This document shows positions 45,345 through 56,557 of a stretch of DNA of 64,000 bases, piece after piece. Positions within the stretch are counted from its first letter, which is position 1, and each line of letters begins with the position of its first letter. The stretch lies in NCBI RefSeq assembly GCF_964656455.1, contig NC_135712.1, positions 71,739,239-71,803,238 of the forward strand. The letters are read 5' to 3'. This stretch comes from Halichoerus grypus. Its lineage: Eukaryota > Chordata > Mammalia > Carnivora > Phocidae. The translations under genes and the position numbers were made by a program. The notes beneath the pieces are model-generated. The model saw only the letters and a program-made list of their open reading frames with translations, searched no databases and was not told where the DNA came from.

Positions 45345-46330
45345 CAGCCTCCTGGGTGGTTTGAGAGGCCAGCACTTAGGGTCCTTACTGGCTAAGCCCC
45401 TTGTCCAGGGAATGGGGCTCAGCTTCCTGAAGAGGGGAAAGTAGGCTGTGGCCTCAGATTGGAGGGAACAGTAGTGCCAGGTAGAAAAATGGAGGCTTAT
45501 CCTAGCCACACACTGGTCAGCTCAGTGAGGAGGAAAGGGGACTGTAGCTCCGAGGTTGTGACAAGACCCTGACCTGCCGAAGTAGCCTCGATATCCTTCA
45601 AGACTGAGCTGAAGCTGGGGTGCTGAAATCTGCCTACCGGGGGGTTGACCCAGCTAGGAGGGGTGCCATCTGCGGTGCAGGGAAGACAGGATTTCCAATC
45701 CAGCACTACCCTGCCCCTCAGAGCTGTTCTGGAGAGCGGTGTGAGTGGGGATGGTGGGGTGAGAGAAGGGGGACACTTCAAGAGTCCAGAGACCCAAGAC
45801 ACAAAAGGCTTGTCATTCTTGAATCTCTTTCATTTACGATATACTAGGAGTGACCTTTCCCCCAAGCATCTGGATGGTTCCAAGAACAAAGGAACAAAAG
45901 AGATAAAGATGGTCTTTTTCTTTTTTTAAGCTGAAAGAGGCTCTATCCAGTGGAAGAAATGCAGGGCCACTTCTCAGTGGGACTCTGTATAGAAACAATT
46001 CTGGCTGGCTGAGAGCCTCTGGAGAAGGAGCCATAATGGCCACTGCTGCAGGGCCCAGGACAACCTTCTCAGAGCACTTCAAGGCATGCTTGTCACATTA
46101 ATAATAATGATGATGACAATAGTTAATACTTACATAATATTTACTAAGACATAGGCACTATTCTAAGTGATTTATAGAAATTCACTTAAGAGAACATTTA
46201 TGAGAATAAACAAAGTTTATCAGTGGAGGGTTCCCAGTGGGAAAGGCCCAGGACCATAGCATTTAACAACATCAACAACCAATGTATTAGCAGCTGCTGT
46301 ATTTTATTATTTAAAAATAATTTTTACACA
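45345..46330. other. Intron sequence, weak MIR-like end
   Basis: Unique sequence. Near 46100-46195 an ATTAATAATAATGATGATGA segment followed by ACTATTCTAAGTGATTTA resembles a reverse MIR fragment. Confidence 0.4.
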
Positions 46331-46412
46331 CATTGTCTTTTTTCCCCAAACAGCTTTGATGAGATACAATTTACATATCATAAAATTTACCCATTATAAA
46401 TGGACAATTTAA

Positions 46413-46602
46413 GGGCACCTGGGTGGCTCAGTCGTTAAGTGTCTGCCTTCGGCTCAGGTCCTGATCCTGGGGTCCTGGGGTTGAGCCCCGCATTGGGCTC
46501 CCTGCTCAGCGGGAGGCCTGCTTCTCCCTCTCCCACTCCCCCTGCTTGTGTTCCCTCTCTTGCTGTCTCTCTCTGTCAAATAAATAAAATCTTTTAAAAA
46601 AA
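46413..46602 (+). mobile_element. Can-SINE, plus orientation
   Basis: Head GGGCACCTGGGTGGCTCAGT, CT-rich middle, AAATAAATAAAATCTT tail. ACAATTTAA direct repeats flank it. Confidence 0.94.
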
Positions 46603-47045
46603 GCACAATTTAATGATTTTGGTAAGTTTGGTAAATTAAAAAAATGATTTAGGGTTATGCAGTTATCACCACAGTCCAGTCCTAGAACCTTTCCATCATT
46701 CCAGGAAGTGATCCTTGTGCTTGGTTGCAGTTAATCCGTGCTCCGACCCTTAGCCATAGGCAATCACTGACCTGCTTTCTTTCTCTGTTAATCTAATTTT
46801 TCTGAAAATTTCATGTGAATTGACTCATACAATATGTAATCTTTTGCATTTGGATTTTTTCACTTAGCATAATCTTTTTAAGGTTTATTCATGTTGCAGC
46901 ATGTTCATTCCTTTTAATTGTTAAGTAGTATTCCTTTGTATAGATATACCACATTTTGTTCATGTATTCACAAGTTGATGGACATTTTGATTGTTTCCAG
47001 TTTGGGGTTATTATGAATAATGCTGTTATGAGCATTCATGTGTAT

Positions 47046-47237
47046 TTTTTTTTTAAGATTTTATTTATTTGACAGAGAGAGACGCAGCGAGAGAGGGAAC
47101 ACAAGCAGGGGGAGTGGGAGAGGGAGAAGCAGGCTTCCCCAGAGCAGGGAGCCCGATGCGGGGCTCGATCCCAGGACCCTGGGGTCAGGACCTGAGCCGA
47201 AGGCAGACGCTTAACAACTGAGCTACCCAGGCGCCCC
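47046..47237 (-). mobile_element. Can-SINE, minus orientation
   Basis: Poly-T, AAGATTTTATTTATTTGACA, CTTCCCCAGAGCAGGGAGCC and head GCTACCCAGGCGCCCC. The target duplication (T/C)ATGTGTAT flanks it. Confidence 0.93.
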
Positions 47238-47295
47238 TTATGTGTATGTTTTTGTGTGAACATATTTTCATATTTCTTGGGTAGATTCTTAGGTG

Positions 47296-47620
47296 CGATG
47301 AACTGAATATTTGTGTCTGTCCAAAATTCTTATGTTGAAATTCTTTTTTTTAAGATTTTTTATTTATTTGAGAGAGACAGAGATAGCTAGAGAGAGCACG
47401 AGTGAGTGGGGAGGAGAGGGAGAAGCAGGCTCCCCACTGAGCAGGGAGCCTGATGTGGGACTCGATCCCAGAACCCCGGGATCATGACCTGAGCTGAAGG
47501 CAGACGCTTAACTGACTGAGCCACCCAGGCGCCCCTCTTATGTTGAAATTCTAATCTCCAAATGTATTTAGAGGTAGCTGGAGGTGATCAGTTCTAATAG
47601 TTTTTCTGTGTGGATTCCCT
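47296..47620 (+). mobile_element. MLT1-like LTR fragment, split by a Can-SINE
   Basis: AACTGAATATTTGTGTCTGT and CCAAAATTCTTATGTTGAAA continue after the Can-SINE as TTCTAATCTCCAAATGTATT and GGAGGTGATCAGTTCTAATA. This is the start of an MLT1-type LTR, diverged. Confidence 0.5.
47345..47535 (-). mobile_element. Can-SINE, minus orientation
   Basis: T-run, AAGATTTTTTATTTATTTGA, AAGCAGGCTCCCCACTGAGC and head TGAGCCACCCAGGCGCCCC. A perfect 17-base duplication TCTTATGTTGAAATTCT sits at 47328-47344 and 47536-47552. Confidence 0.96.
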
Positions 47621-47701
47621 GGGATTTTTAACATACAGGTTCATGTATCTGTGAATAAAGACAGTTTTAATTCTTCCTTTCCAATCTGGATGCTTTTCAT
47701 T

Positions 47702-47731
47702 AGATGATGATGATGATGATGAAGAAGAAGA
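47702..47731. repeat. (GAT)n/(GAA)n compound trinucleotide repeat
   Basis: Six GAT units pass straight into about three GAA units inside the L1 relic. Confidence 0.9.
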
Positions 47732-48223
47732 ATATTTTTGCCTTACTACACTAGGTCTAGGTTCTAGCTATAAGTACAATATAGTGTCCAAAAGTGGTGA
47801 TCAAACCTGTTCCCAATCTTGGGAAGATGAAGCAGTCTCTCACCATTTACATAATGATGGTTGACTACAGGTTTTAAGAAAACTGATTGATGCCCTTTAT
47901 CAGGTTGAAGAAATTTCCCTATTTTCCTAGTTTATTGAGAGTTTTTTTCTTGTCTATTGAGATGGTCAGTGGTTTTTGTCCTTTATTAATAGGGTGTATT
48001 ACATTATTTAATTTTGGATGGTATACCAACCCTGCATTCCTGAAATAAATCCCCACTTGGCTGTCTTATATAATCTTTTTATATGTTGGTAGATAGGGTT
48101 TATTATTTTATTAAGAATTAAAATTTGCTTTTTCTTGTGATATTTTTGGTCTCATGCAATGAATTGCGTGGTGTTCCTTTCTGCTATTTTCTGAAAAATT
48201 TGTAAAAGATTGGTATTATTTCT

Positions 48224-48462
48224 TACTTATTTATTTATTTATTTATTTATAAAGATTTTATTTATTTGAGAGACACAGGGAGTGCACAAGAAGAGGGACG
48301 GGCAGAGGGAGAGAGAGAAAAAGAATCTTAAGTAGACTCCACGCTGAGCACAGAGCCCGAGGAGGGGTGTGTGTGTGTGGCTCAATCTCACGACCCTGAG
48401 ATCATGACCTGAGCTGAAATCAAGAGTTGGGTGCTTAACTGACTGAGCCACCCAGGTACCCT
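48224..48462 (-). mobile_element. Can-SINE, minus orientation, with long (TTTA)n end
   Basis: A (TTTA)-type tract, AAAGATTTTATTTATTTGAG, AAGAATCTTAAGTAGACTCC, a short GT run and head TGAGCCACCCAGGTACCC. GTATTATTTCT duplications sit at 48213-48223 and 48463-48473. Confidence 0.94.
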
Positions 48463-48734
48463 GTATTATTTCTCCTTCAAATATTTGATAGGATTCACTT
48501 GTGAAATCATCTGTGCCTCTGCTTTTCTTTGTGGGAACATTTTAAATTATGAATTCAGTTTCTTGTTATAGATCTGTTCAGATCATCTATTTCTTCTTTG
48601 GTAACTTATGTTTTTTTATACATTTATTTCTATTTTATCTAAGTTGTGTAATTTAGTGGCATAAAGTTGTTCTGTGGGGTTGTTAACAGTGTCCCTTCTT
48701 TCACTTGTCATTTTGTAATTTGTGTCTCCTTTCT

Positions 48735-48759
48735 GTCTCTCTCTCTCTCTCTCTCTCAT
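48735..48759. repeat. (TC)n microsatellite
   Basis: About 24 bases of uninterrupted TC/CT dinucleotide within the L1 relic. Confidence 0.9.
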
Positions 48760-49227
48760 CAGTCTAGTTAAAGATTTGTCAGTTTGGTCGATCTTTTCAA
48801 AAAATCAACTTTTTGTTTTTTTGTTTTCTCAAGTGTTCTTCTGTTTTCTCTAATTTATTTCTGTTCTAATCTTTATTTCCTTTCTTCTGATTGCTTTGAT
48901 TTTTGTTTTTCTGTTTCTAGTTTCTTAAGATGAAGATTAGTTATTTGTTTGAGAGCCTTCCTTTCTGATATAGGCATTTAAAGCTATATATTTTCCTCTA
49001 AGTATTGCTTGAGCTGTGTCCTGCTTATTTTGATATACTATGTTTCATTGAGTTCAAAATATTTTCTAATTTCCCTTGTCATTTCTTTTTGATCGGTGAG
49101 TTATTTAAAAGTATGTTGTTTAATTTCTAAATGTTTGGAGATTTCCTAAGTTTCTTTCTGTTGTTAATTTCTATATTATGTAGGTTGTTTTATTTATTTA
49201 TTTTTATTTATTTATTTTTGTTTTGTT

Positions 49228-49401
49228 TCTTAAGATTTTATTTATTTATTTGTCAGAGAGAGAGAGAGCCCAAGCAAGGGGAGCAGCAGGCAGAGCAGGT
49301 AGAACAGGCAGAGGGAGAAGCAGGCTCCCCGCTGAGCAAGGAGCCCAATGCAGGACTCGATCCTATGATCCAGGATCACGACCTGAGCCATCCAGGTGTC
49401 C
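49228..49401 (-). mobile_element. Can-SINE, minus orientation
   Basis: AAGATTTTATTTATTTATTT, GA tract, AAGCAGGCTCCCCGCTGAGC and a shortened end, ACCTGAGCCATCCAGGTGTCCC. It lacks the usual AAGGCAGACGCTTAAC block and abuts a second copy. Confidence 0.88.
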
Positions 49402-49538
49402 CTTATTTTTATTTTTTAAGTAGGCTCCATCTCCAGTGTGGAGCCCAGCATGGGGCTTGAACTCATAACCCTGAGATCAACACCTGAGCTGAGGTCAAGA
49501 GTCGGATGCTTAACTGACTGAGCCACCCAGGTGCCCCT
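49402..49538 (-). mobile_element. Older-type Can-SINE, minus orientation
   Basis: TTTTAAGTAGGCTCCATCTC, AGCATGGGGCTTGAACTCAT, GAGGTCAAGAGTCGGATGC and head TGAGCCACCCAGGTGCCCC. It has the short AAGTAGGCTCC start of the older carnivore subfamily, with no GA-rich tract. Confidence 0.85.
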
Positions 49539-50040
49539 AATTTCTGCTTTTAAACACAGAATATACTTGATATGATTTCAGACCTTCTAAATTTATTGAG
49601 ATTTTTTTTTTTTGAGATTTGTGAACTAGCATATTGAGGCTCTCTTTTATAAGATGAGTTGTTTTTCTCTTGTTGCCTTCAAGATTTTGTCTTTCAGGAG
49701 TTCAATTATGCTTTCTCTAGGTGTAGATTTCTTTGTATTTCCCCTACTTAGAGTTTGTTGAGCTTCTTGAATGTATAGGTTTTTTTTTTTTTTTTAATCA
49801 AGTTCAGGAAATTTTTAGTCATTATTTCTATAAATACTTTTTGCTTCTACATTTCCTTGCCCACTTCTTCTGGGACTCTCATTGCACATATATGGTATGT
49901 TTGATGATGTCCTACAGGTCTCTGAGACTGTTCATTTTTACGCATTTTTTTTCTGTCTATTCTTCAGATTGTATACTTTCTATTTTTCTTTTTTTTCCAA
50001 AATCAGTAAAATAATTAGATCTTTATTTTTTCTTCTCCAA

Positions 50041-50310
50041 AGCTTTTATTTATTTATTTATTTATTTTTTACATTTTTTAATTTTATTATGTTATGTTAA
50101 TCACCATACATCATTAGTTTTTGATGTAGTGTTCCATGATTCATTGTTTGCATATAACACCCAGTGCTCCATTCAGTACGTGCCCTCTTTAATACCCATC
50201 CCGGGGCTAACCATCCCCCCACCCCCCTCCCTTCTAGAACCCTCAGTTTGTTTCTCAGAGTCCATAGTCTCTCATGGTTCGTCTCCCCCTCCGATTCCCC
50301 CCCTTCATTA
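50041..50310 (-). mobile_element. Young carnivore L1, 5'-truncated 3' end, antisense
   Basis: A T-rich end, then ATTAGTTTTTGATGTAGTGT, TCCATGATTCATTGTTTGCA, AACACCCAGTGCTCCATTCA, CCCTCAGTTTGTTTCTCAGA and TCTCATGGTTCGTCTCCCCC. This is the low-divergence 3' untranslated region of the recent carnivore L1 family, as I remember it. It sits in the older L1 relic. No clear target duplication was found. Confidence 0.7.
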
Positions 50311-50844
50311 TACAAGTTCACAGAATTTTTCTTTCACCATCTTGAATATTCTCTTAGCCCCTCTAGTAGCTTTTCATTTCAGTTTTTGAACTCTTTAACT
50401 CCAGAATTTTAATTTGGTTCTTAAAAAAATTTTTTTAGCCATATTGAAAATATTTGTTGATTCGTTGTTAGCATATTTTTAAGTTCTTTTTACATGTTTT
50501 TTTTTCCTAGTTCTTTGGAGATATTTATAATATCTGCTTTGAAGTTTTGTTTGCCAAATCCATCATCTGGGTACATTCAAAAATAGTTTCTATTAATTGC
50601 TATATTCCTTGAATATGGGTCATACTTTCTTTGCATGTCTCATAATTTTTTGTTGGAAACTGAACTTGTTGATTAATATATTGCAGCAACTCTGGTTTCT
50701 GATATTTTCCTCATTATGGCTGCTGTTTCTATTTTGTTTATTTCTTTGTTTAGTAAGTTGCCTGGGATAAATCTATGAAATGTCTCACCTCCAGTGTGTG
50801 GCCACTAATGTATTTGTTCAGTATTACTTATTTTTTAATTTTTT

Positions 50845-51039
50845 AAAAAGATTTATTTATTTGAGAGAGCGAGAATGAGAGAGAGAGAGAGAGAGAGTAC
50901 ATGAGAGGGGGGAGGGTCAGAGGGAGAAGCAGGCTCCCCGCTGAGCAGGGAACCCAACATGGGGCTTGATCCCGGGACTCCAGGATCATGACCTGAGCCG
51001 AAGGCAGTCGCTTAATCAACTGAGCCACCCAGGCGCGCC
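50845..51039 (-). mobile_element. Can-SINE, minus orientation
   Basis: AAAAAGATTTATTTATTTGA, a GA repeat of about 18 bases, GTACATGAGAGGGGGGAGGG and head TGAGCCACCCAGGCGCGCC. The body is close to the copy at 2281-2488 (shared ATGAGAGGGGGGAGGGTCAG), so the two belong to the same subfamily. Confidence 0.92.
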
Positions 51040-51124
51040 ATTATTTTTTTTATTTTTAAGACTGGATTCCTAGAGGTTGCCCCTGTGTCTGTGTAGCTTA
51101 GGGGGCATGTCACATATGTACTAG

Positions 51125-51285
51125 ATCTCGGTTTTCTTATATAAAATGGTAATAACATAGTACCCAACTCATAAGGTTCTTGGGAGGCTTGAATTATCAA
51201 ATCAGTGTAAAGTACTCAGCATAGTGACTGGTACGTAGCAAGTGCTCAATGCATGGAAGCATCATTATTGTTTACTATTATTGTG
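51125..51285 (+). mobile_element. MIR 3' half
   Basis: Forward MIR pattern: TATAAAATGGTAATAACATA, TCTTGGGAGGCTTGAATTAT, CATAGTGACTGGTACGTAGC and AAGTGCTCAATGCATGG. Confidence 0.6.
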
Positions 51286-51385
51286 TGAGGAAAGTGAGGC
51301 TCAGGGAGAAGACGTGGCTCAGGATCTCACATCTGAAAGCTAGAGCAGAGCTTGAACTCAGGCCAGTCTGATGCAGCATGGTAGA
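51283..51385 (-). mobile_element. MIR fragment, opposite orientation
   Basis: GAGGAAAGTGAGGCTCAGGG, TCAGGATCTCACATCTGAAA and AGAGCTTGAACTCAGGCCAG follow the reverse MIR pattern, tail-to-tail with a forward MIR. Confidence 0.5.
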
Positions 51386-51389
51386 ATAG

Positions 51390-52850
51390 CACCTCCTGGT
51401 TATGAGATGTCTCTGTCAAGTTAAATCACAAAATGTTTGAGTCATGCTTGATGTTTACACAAGCTTGTTTGCGGAGGAAAATCAATCACCGGAGTGAGGA
51501 TTGGAAGAAATTTTGCCCCTTCAACCCCAAGATTCTATGATTCTGAGATAGGGCTCAGTGGACAGAAATGGGAGCAAGGAGTTTTAGCTGTTGAACCTTG
51601 AGCTGGATGGGCCCCTAGTGCTGGTGATCAGCATTTCAGATTCCCGAGGATCAAAAGTGGGGGAGACCATGTGCAACCAGGAGGCACCTTCAGCCCTTGG
51701 TCTGGAAAATACCTGGCACAGCTCACCTCACCAGGGCCTTTACAGGAATTTAGGTTTCTGGAGAGCTCCCTCGGGCCAGCATACCTTCCGTCACTGTCTG
51801 CCCAGCTCAGGAAATGAGAGGAAACTGCAGAAGACAGTTTGCAGATCAGATATAGCTGTTGCTGGAATACACAAGCCCTGCAGCTGCCACTGCTCCAGTC
51901 TTCTCCAGCCAGCATGGATTGTTTCAGCCTTGCTTCCTGGATTTCCTTCCCCAAGGAGTAAAGGTCAAGTCCTACATGTGTGGTTTGCTGGCTAGAGACT
52001 ATTCCTATGGACTATACCTTTGGGAGGTAAACTAATTCATTTCAGTCCCTTAGATTTTCTTCCTATCTAGAAGTGGTATCTCTGGGATCAGACTTTTCCT
52101 AGATTCAGGTATTTACTCTTACATTTAAATTTAGAGCTAGGGAAACTTAAGGCATTAGTTGAACTCCTGTCCTTGAGATGCATTTCATATCACAGTGACT
52201 TTCTTTAGTAGAGCCTTTCTCAGAGAGAAAGGATTTGTTTTTGTTTTTGTTTTAAATTGGGGGTAAAAGGTTGACAATAAATACGGACATGTCTTTGAAG
52301 TGTTTAGTAAGAAAGGAAAGTTTTAAATATTTCCTGGCATTCATCTAATTTGCAAGTGCACAGCTTTGTTAATCATGTCTAGGCATGTCCCTAGCCCCAA
52401 GTCTTCCTATAATATTAAGAGCATGTTCACTGGAATGCAGCCTGCATCATTCACTCTGGCTGCAAATGAAAAAAGTTTCAGTCAACTGGGACTCTTACTT
52501 CCATTTGCACGCAAAGCAATTAAAATCAAAGGAGCTTAGAGGAATGGTTTCCAGAGTCAGAATCCCATTTCTTTTTCCTTCGATATGTTGCAGTTCTTGG
52601 TTAAGTCATTCCAATAAACGTTAGAGCAAGATATTAGGGGGAGATTGTCTCTCTGATTGATTGACTGTATTCTTATGGTTCCTCATAGTGCTACATGGAG
52701 AGTTTGAAATTTCCTGAAAACCTTGAAGGGGGCTAATGGCTGTGGAGGCCCAGATCTAAAGAAGGAACACAGAAGAGAAAGTTGGGGGGATCAGGAGCAA
52801 AGCTTCAGCCTACGTTGCCATTAACAGGACTCAGGTGGACAGAGAAGCTG
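51390..52850. other. Intron sequence, nothing recognised
   Basis: Unique sequence. A 134-codon plus frame (51591-51995) has no recognisable domain and is treated as chance. Confidence 0.4.
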
Positions 52851-52854
52851 TCAC

Positions 52855-53060
52855 CAGCACTTCATTCCCTCATTCATTCAGCAAAGATTTTTTGAATTCC
52901 AACTGCACATCAAACCCTGTCCCCACGAGCTGGGGATGTGGGGTAAGGAAAACAGATGTGGTTTCAGCCCTCATGGAATGTATAGTGAAGACAGATATTA
53001 ATCAGATTATTGAACAAGTGGTTAATTAATTACAGTCGTGATAAGGGCAGTGAAGGGGAC
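52855..53060 (+). mobile_element. L2-like relic
   Basis: Pattern CTCATTCATTCAGCAAAGAT, TTTTGAATTCCAACTGCACA, GAGCTGGGGATGTGGGG and TTTCAGCCCTCATGGAATGT is the familiar L2 3' segment. Confidence 0.55.
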
Positions 53061-53239
53061 TACAGGTGCTGTGTTGCTGGGGATCCAGGATAGGCAGGGC
53101 CAGGCCAGGCCAGGCAGGATCGAGAGCTGTGCTGAAGACTGGGGAATTTTCTCCTGGGGACAGTGGGATTCGCAACCGCTGATGGAGTTTGAAGCAAGGG
53201 AGTAACGTGGTTTGCATTTTCATCTAGTGGCTTAAGTGC

Positions 53240-54925
53240 TTCTTCATGCATTCTTTTGTGGGATGGACCCAGGAGTGTGGCCTGGACTTGAGGATCCCCA
53301 CGGAGCGCATCAAAGCCCATCGAAAAGTTCTGTTTGTGGGATTGTGGTGGGAGAGCCAACTTTGGAAGGTTTTGAAGAGGAGATTGACAGAGCGGGGGGA
53401 GCAGCTCTGCGGTGGCTTTCAAATACCAGGGAAAGCTAGTATGTACCAGAAGGCAGCCTGAGGACTCTAGGAAAGAAGTGGCTTGGAATTGTTAAGTGAG
53501 AGGGAAGGTTTAACCACCATGGCAGGTGTGGACGGTGGGGTGGGGAAGCTCTAGTCGAGAGTCTTCAGAGCTGGAATGCTAAGGGAAGAGAAGGCCTTCA
53601 TTGGGAAGTCAAGAGGTTACAAACCTGAGTGAAAGTGGTTGGGGAAAGATACGGGCAGGGGAGGGAGGGTGTCAGGGTTTGTTGTGGAAGAAGAGGTGGG
53701 TGTCCAGGTGTAGAGATGGGTGTGTGAACCCCCTCTCAGAGGAATAAGAGTCAGGGCTTATTTTCAACATTCAGGGAGGACCTGAAAGAAGAAAGTGAAG
53801 CCATAACCCTATTGGGTCCCTCAGCACCCAGAGGGTGAGCTGATTTGCCGCCCTCAGCCAGGTCAGTCCAGTTCCGGAAACCACAGGGGCTCCTATAACT
53901 TGGGCCACAGCTCTGAAGTCAGAAAGCTGGTGTTATAAATCAGCACAAATTGACCTTATTACCCATGGTCATTCAGTGACTTCAGAGATCGAAGTGAAAA
54001 AACAAACATGGATCAAAAACCTGTCCAGATGATAGCTTTGCTCCGGAAGCAGGACCAGAAGATACCAGTGACTTGTTTTCTGCTCTAGTCTTTCTGTCTT
54101 TGTGGTGTTGGTTCTGGGGAGTGTCCCTTTGGCATCCTTATTCCTCCCCTATTTCACTGCAGATGTGCTCAGTGTTTCGTGGTCCGCTAATCAGATTATC
54201 ATGATGGAACGTTCTCCAACCGAGCTGCTTTTTCCATTCTTTATTCTAAGTTCAAATACACCGAGCATTCCAAAACCCTGATTGTTCTCTGTCTCACAGA
54301 ACAGAACTTTCTTCCCAATACTCCAGTGCACCTCCTCCTTTCTTTCCTTTTCACCTTTTTTTCTTTTCTTTCCTTCCTGCCCACCTTTCTTGTTTAACTG
54401 GAGTGAAGTCATTTGTGGTGCTGTCATTGCTCTGCAAAAGAGTAGACATCAAGGATGCCAAGCCCTCCTCGCTACAACTTCTGATTTGCATGATCAAGAA
54501 AGCGACCCGCATAAAAATGCCAGCACTGGGGAAACTGAAACTGAAAGGATGAAGACACAGGGATAAACTCTAAAACTCTTCTTTTTTAATGTAGTCCATT
54601 TTATTGGTAGAGATAAGAATGATTTGACATGAAGGAGGAACTTCAGAATTTTTCCTTAACTGAAGTGTGGGTGCTTCCTTCAGGATTAGTGATTTCCCAG
54701 AATATTTTCTCAACCCACAGAGTCTATGCTAATTTGAATGCTGGAAGTTTTACCACCTGCATGGGAGGAGGGAGGGGGTTGTGTTGATTGTCCAATGGGA
54801 CCTGAAGATGGAGTGATCTAACTTCTGATTAAGTAGACCTGGATCAGACAGACTCATCAGGTTTCCTGGGGGTGGAGGGTAGGGGTTCTTCTGAATCACT
54901 TTGGAGATTTTCCTAACCTCCAGAA
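53240..54925. other. Intron sequence, weak L2-like start
   Basis: The first 400 bases may be degraded L2. The rest includes a pyrimidine-rich patch near 54330-54385 (TTTCTTTCCTTTTCACC). No exon is recognised. Confidence 0.35.
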
Positions 54926-54939
54926 TTAGGAGGCCATTT

Positions 54940-55122
54940 TTTTTTTTTAAGGTTTATTTATTTATTTGAAGGCGGGGGGAGAGCCAGAGGGAGAGAATCT
55001 TTAAGCAGACTCCCACTGAGCAGGGAGCCCCACGCAGGGCTCCATCTCACAACCCTGAGATCATGACCTGAACCGAAACAAAGAGTGGGGCACTCAACCG
55101 ACTTAGCCACCCAGGTGCCCCG
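54940..55122 (-). mobile_element. Can-SINE, minus orientation, GAGAATCTTTAAG subtype
   Basis: Poly-T, AAGGTTTATTTATTTATTTG, GAGAGAATCTTTAAGCAGAC and head TAGCCACCCAGGTGCCCC. The target duplication AGGAGGCCATTT is at 54928-54939 and 55123-55134. Confidence 0.94.
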
Positions 55123-55139
55123 AGGAGGCCATTTCTTAA

Positions 55140-56145
55140 AGTGGTCTGAGGGTATGGTGATAGCCAGTGAGGGGAGTTGGGATTTTAATCATGTTTCAGT
55201 TTAAAGGCAAACGCAGGGAAGATGGATACCATTCTGTTAGTCCCCTTGCTATGATCCAGTGGTGTTTGACAGTTTGAAATCCAGAAGGAAATCAATAGAA
55301 GTATGGAGGGCTCCACACATTATGCTAAAGACCATTCTTCGTTCCACACTTAGCATGTTTTGGAAGGTGTTGTCTGAAAACCTGTGTAGTCTGTCATTGT
55401 AAAAATGAAGCAATGACCATGCTTGTCCATTGTTCCTGGCACTGAACTAACTCACTGTTAATGGAAGAACATAGTCAGGGATCTACACAGGTGGCTTTGG
55501 TGCAGGGCTCATCTGTCTATCTTGGTCTGACTGTTGTTGGTGGACCTCATAGGGCTATTATGGAGATAAAATGAATTTATGTATGTCAGGAAGTATTGTA
55601 CAAATTAGGCCATTCATTTTTATCTTTGGTTTTCTCTTTCTCCCTCTCTCTAGACGATAACTCAGCCTGTCTTCCAGCAGATTTTCATTCCAGAATTTAG
55701 GACACTGCTCCGTTCCCCAAAACAGATGCCTTACAGAGCTCTTTGACCCTGGGAAGTCATAGTACTTCAAGATTTTTCTGGCCATTCAACCCTCACACTA
55801 GTTCCCTTCAAACCTTGGGGTGTTGAGAGGTGGGGTCTGAGTCAGTTCCAAATCACCCCTTTCCTGGGGACCAAGGTGAGTAGCAGTTGGGTTCTGGGCC
55901 CCGTTGTAATTTTACTTCCATCTTGTTCACAACCGTAGCAGAGCCTTGACCCCAGTCTGGAGGGACTTGAGTCCCCTGGATTCCTGGTAATGACTTGACC
56001 TTCCTCCAGTGGCTATAGCAGATGGAAGCCAATTTCTCTGAGAGCCCAAGAGCAGACCAGTCCTAGCCTGAGTCCCAAGAGTTCAGTGGGAACAGTGATG
56101 AAGTTAGAATTCCCAAGCCTGAACGTCTCATCCCGGGTTCGTCAC
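55140..56145. other. Intron sequence, nothing firm recognised
   Basis: A short MIR-like piece near 55550-55610 (GGGCTATTATGGAGATAAAA). Otherwise unrecognised. Confidence 0.4.
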
Positions 56146-56149
56146 GAAC

Positions 56150-56295
56150 TGGTTGTGTGAACTTCATTGATTTGTCATGCTTGAGCCTCAGTTTCTTGAT
56201 TTGTAAAATGAGGATACTAATGTGTACTCACAGGGTTTTATAGAAAATAAAGGAGATGAAGGACATGAAAACATGATACATGCTTTAGAAATATA
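56150..56295 (+). mobile_element. MIR fragment
   Basis: Forward MIR pattern: TTGTGTGAACTTCATTG, GAGCCTCAGTTTCTTGATTT, GTAAAATGAGGATACTAATG and AGAAAATAAAGGAGATGAAG. Confidence 0.6.
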
Positions 56296-56516
56296 GTTCA
56301 TTTTTTCTGTTCTCTGGATTTTGAAATTCTTTTGTCCTTGGTACATGCTTTAGCACCGGGCGCTTTAGAAGGTTCTCAGTAAATCTTTCTGGGTTTAGGG
56401 AATTGTTTTCGCAGCCCCGACCTAACAGTTTAAATTCTGACCTTTTATGGGGAGGTAGTTGTTCTTGTTGGGAGGAAAAAATAAATTTCACATAAAGGGA
56501 TGAAAAATGTAAGGTC

Positions 56517-56517
<1 letters not shown>

Positions 56518-56557
<40 letters not shown>

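Larger units (their letters stand above)
46335..47295 (-). mobile_element. Old L1 3' untranslated region, split by two Can-SINEs
   Basis: Antisense L1 3' text: GAGATACAATTTACATATCA, AAATTTACCCATTATAAATG, TATCACCACAGTCCAGTCCT, GACTCATACAATATGTAATC, TTCACTTAGCATAATC, TTGTATAGATATACCACATT and GTGTGAACATATTTTCATAT. Confidence 0.7.
47638..50840 (-). mobile_element. Old L1 ORF2 and upstream region, antisense relic
   Basis: Antisense L1 ORF2 text is recognisable: CAACCCTGCATTCCTGAAAT, GTCTATTGAGATGGTCAGTG, TTTGGTCGATCTTTTCAAAA, TCTAGTTTCTTAAGATGAAG, CCTCTAAGTATTGCTTGAGC and TTCAAAATATTTTCTAATTT. It is broken by four Can-SINEs and a younger L1 piece, and no long frame survives on the minus strand, so it is dead. 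Confidence 0.7.

Noticed and set aside
47638..50840. Functional LINE-1 reverse transcriptase
   Set aside because: Only antisense ORF2 text broken by insertions and stops remains. No long minus-strand frame survives.
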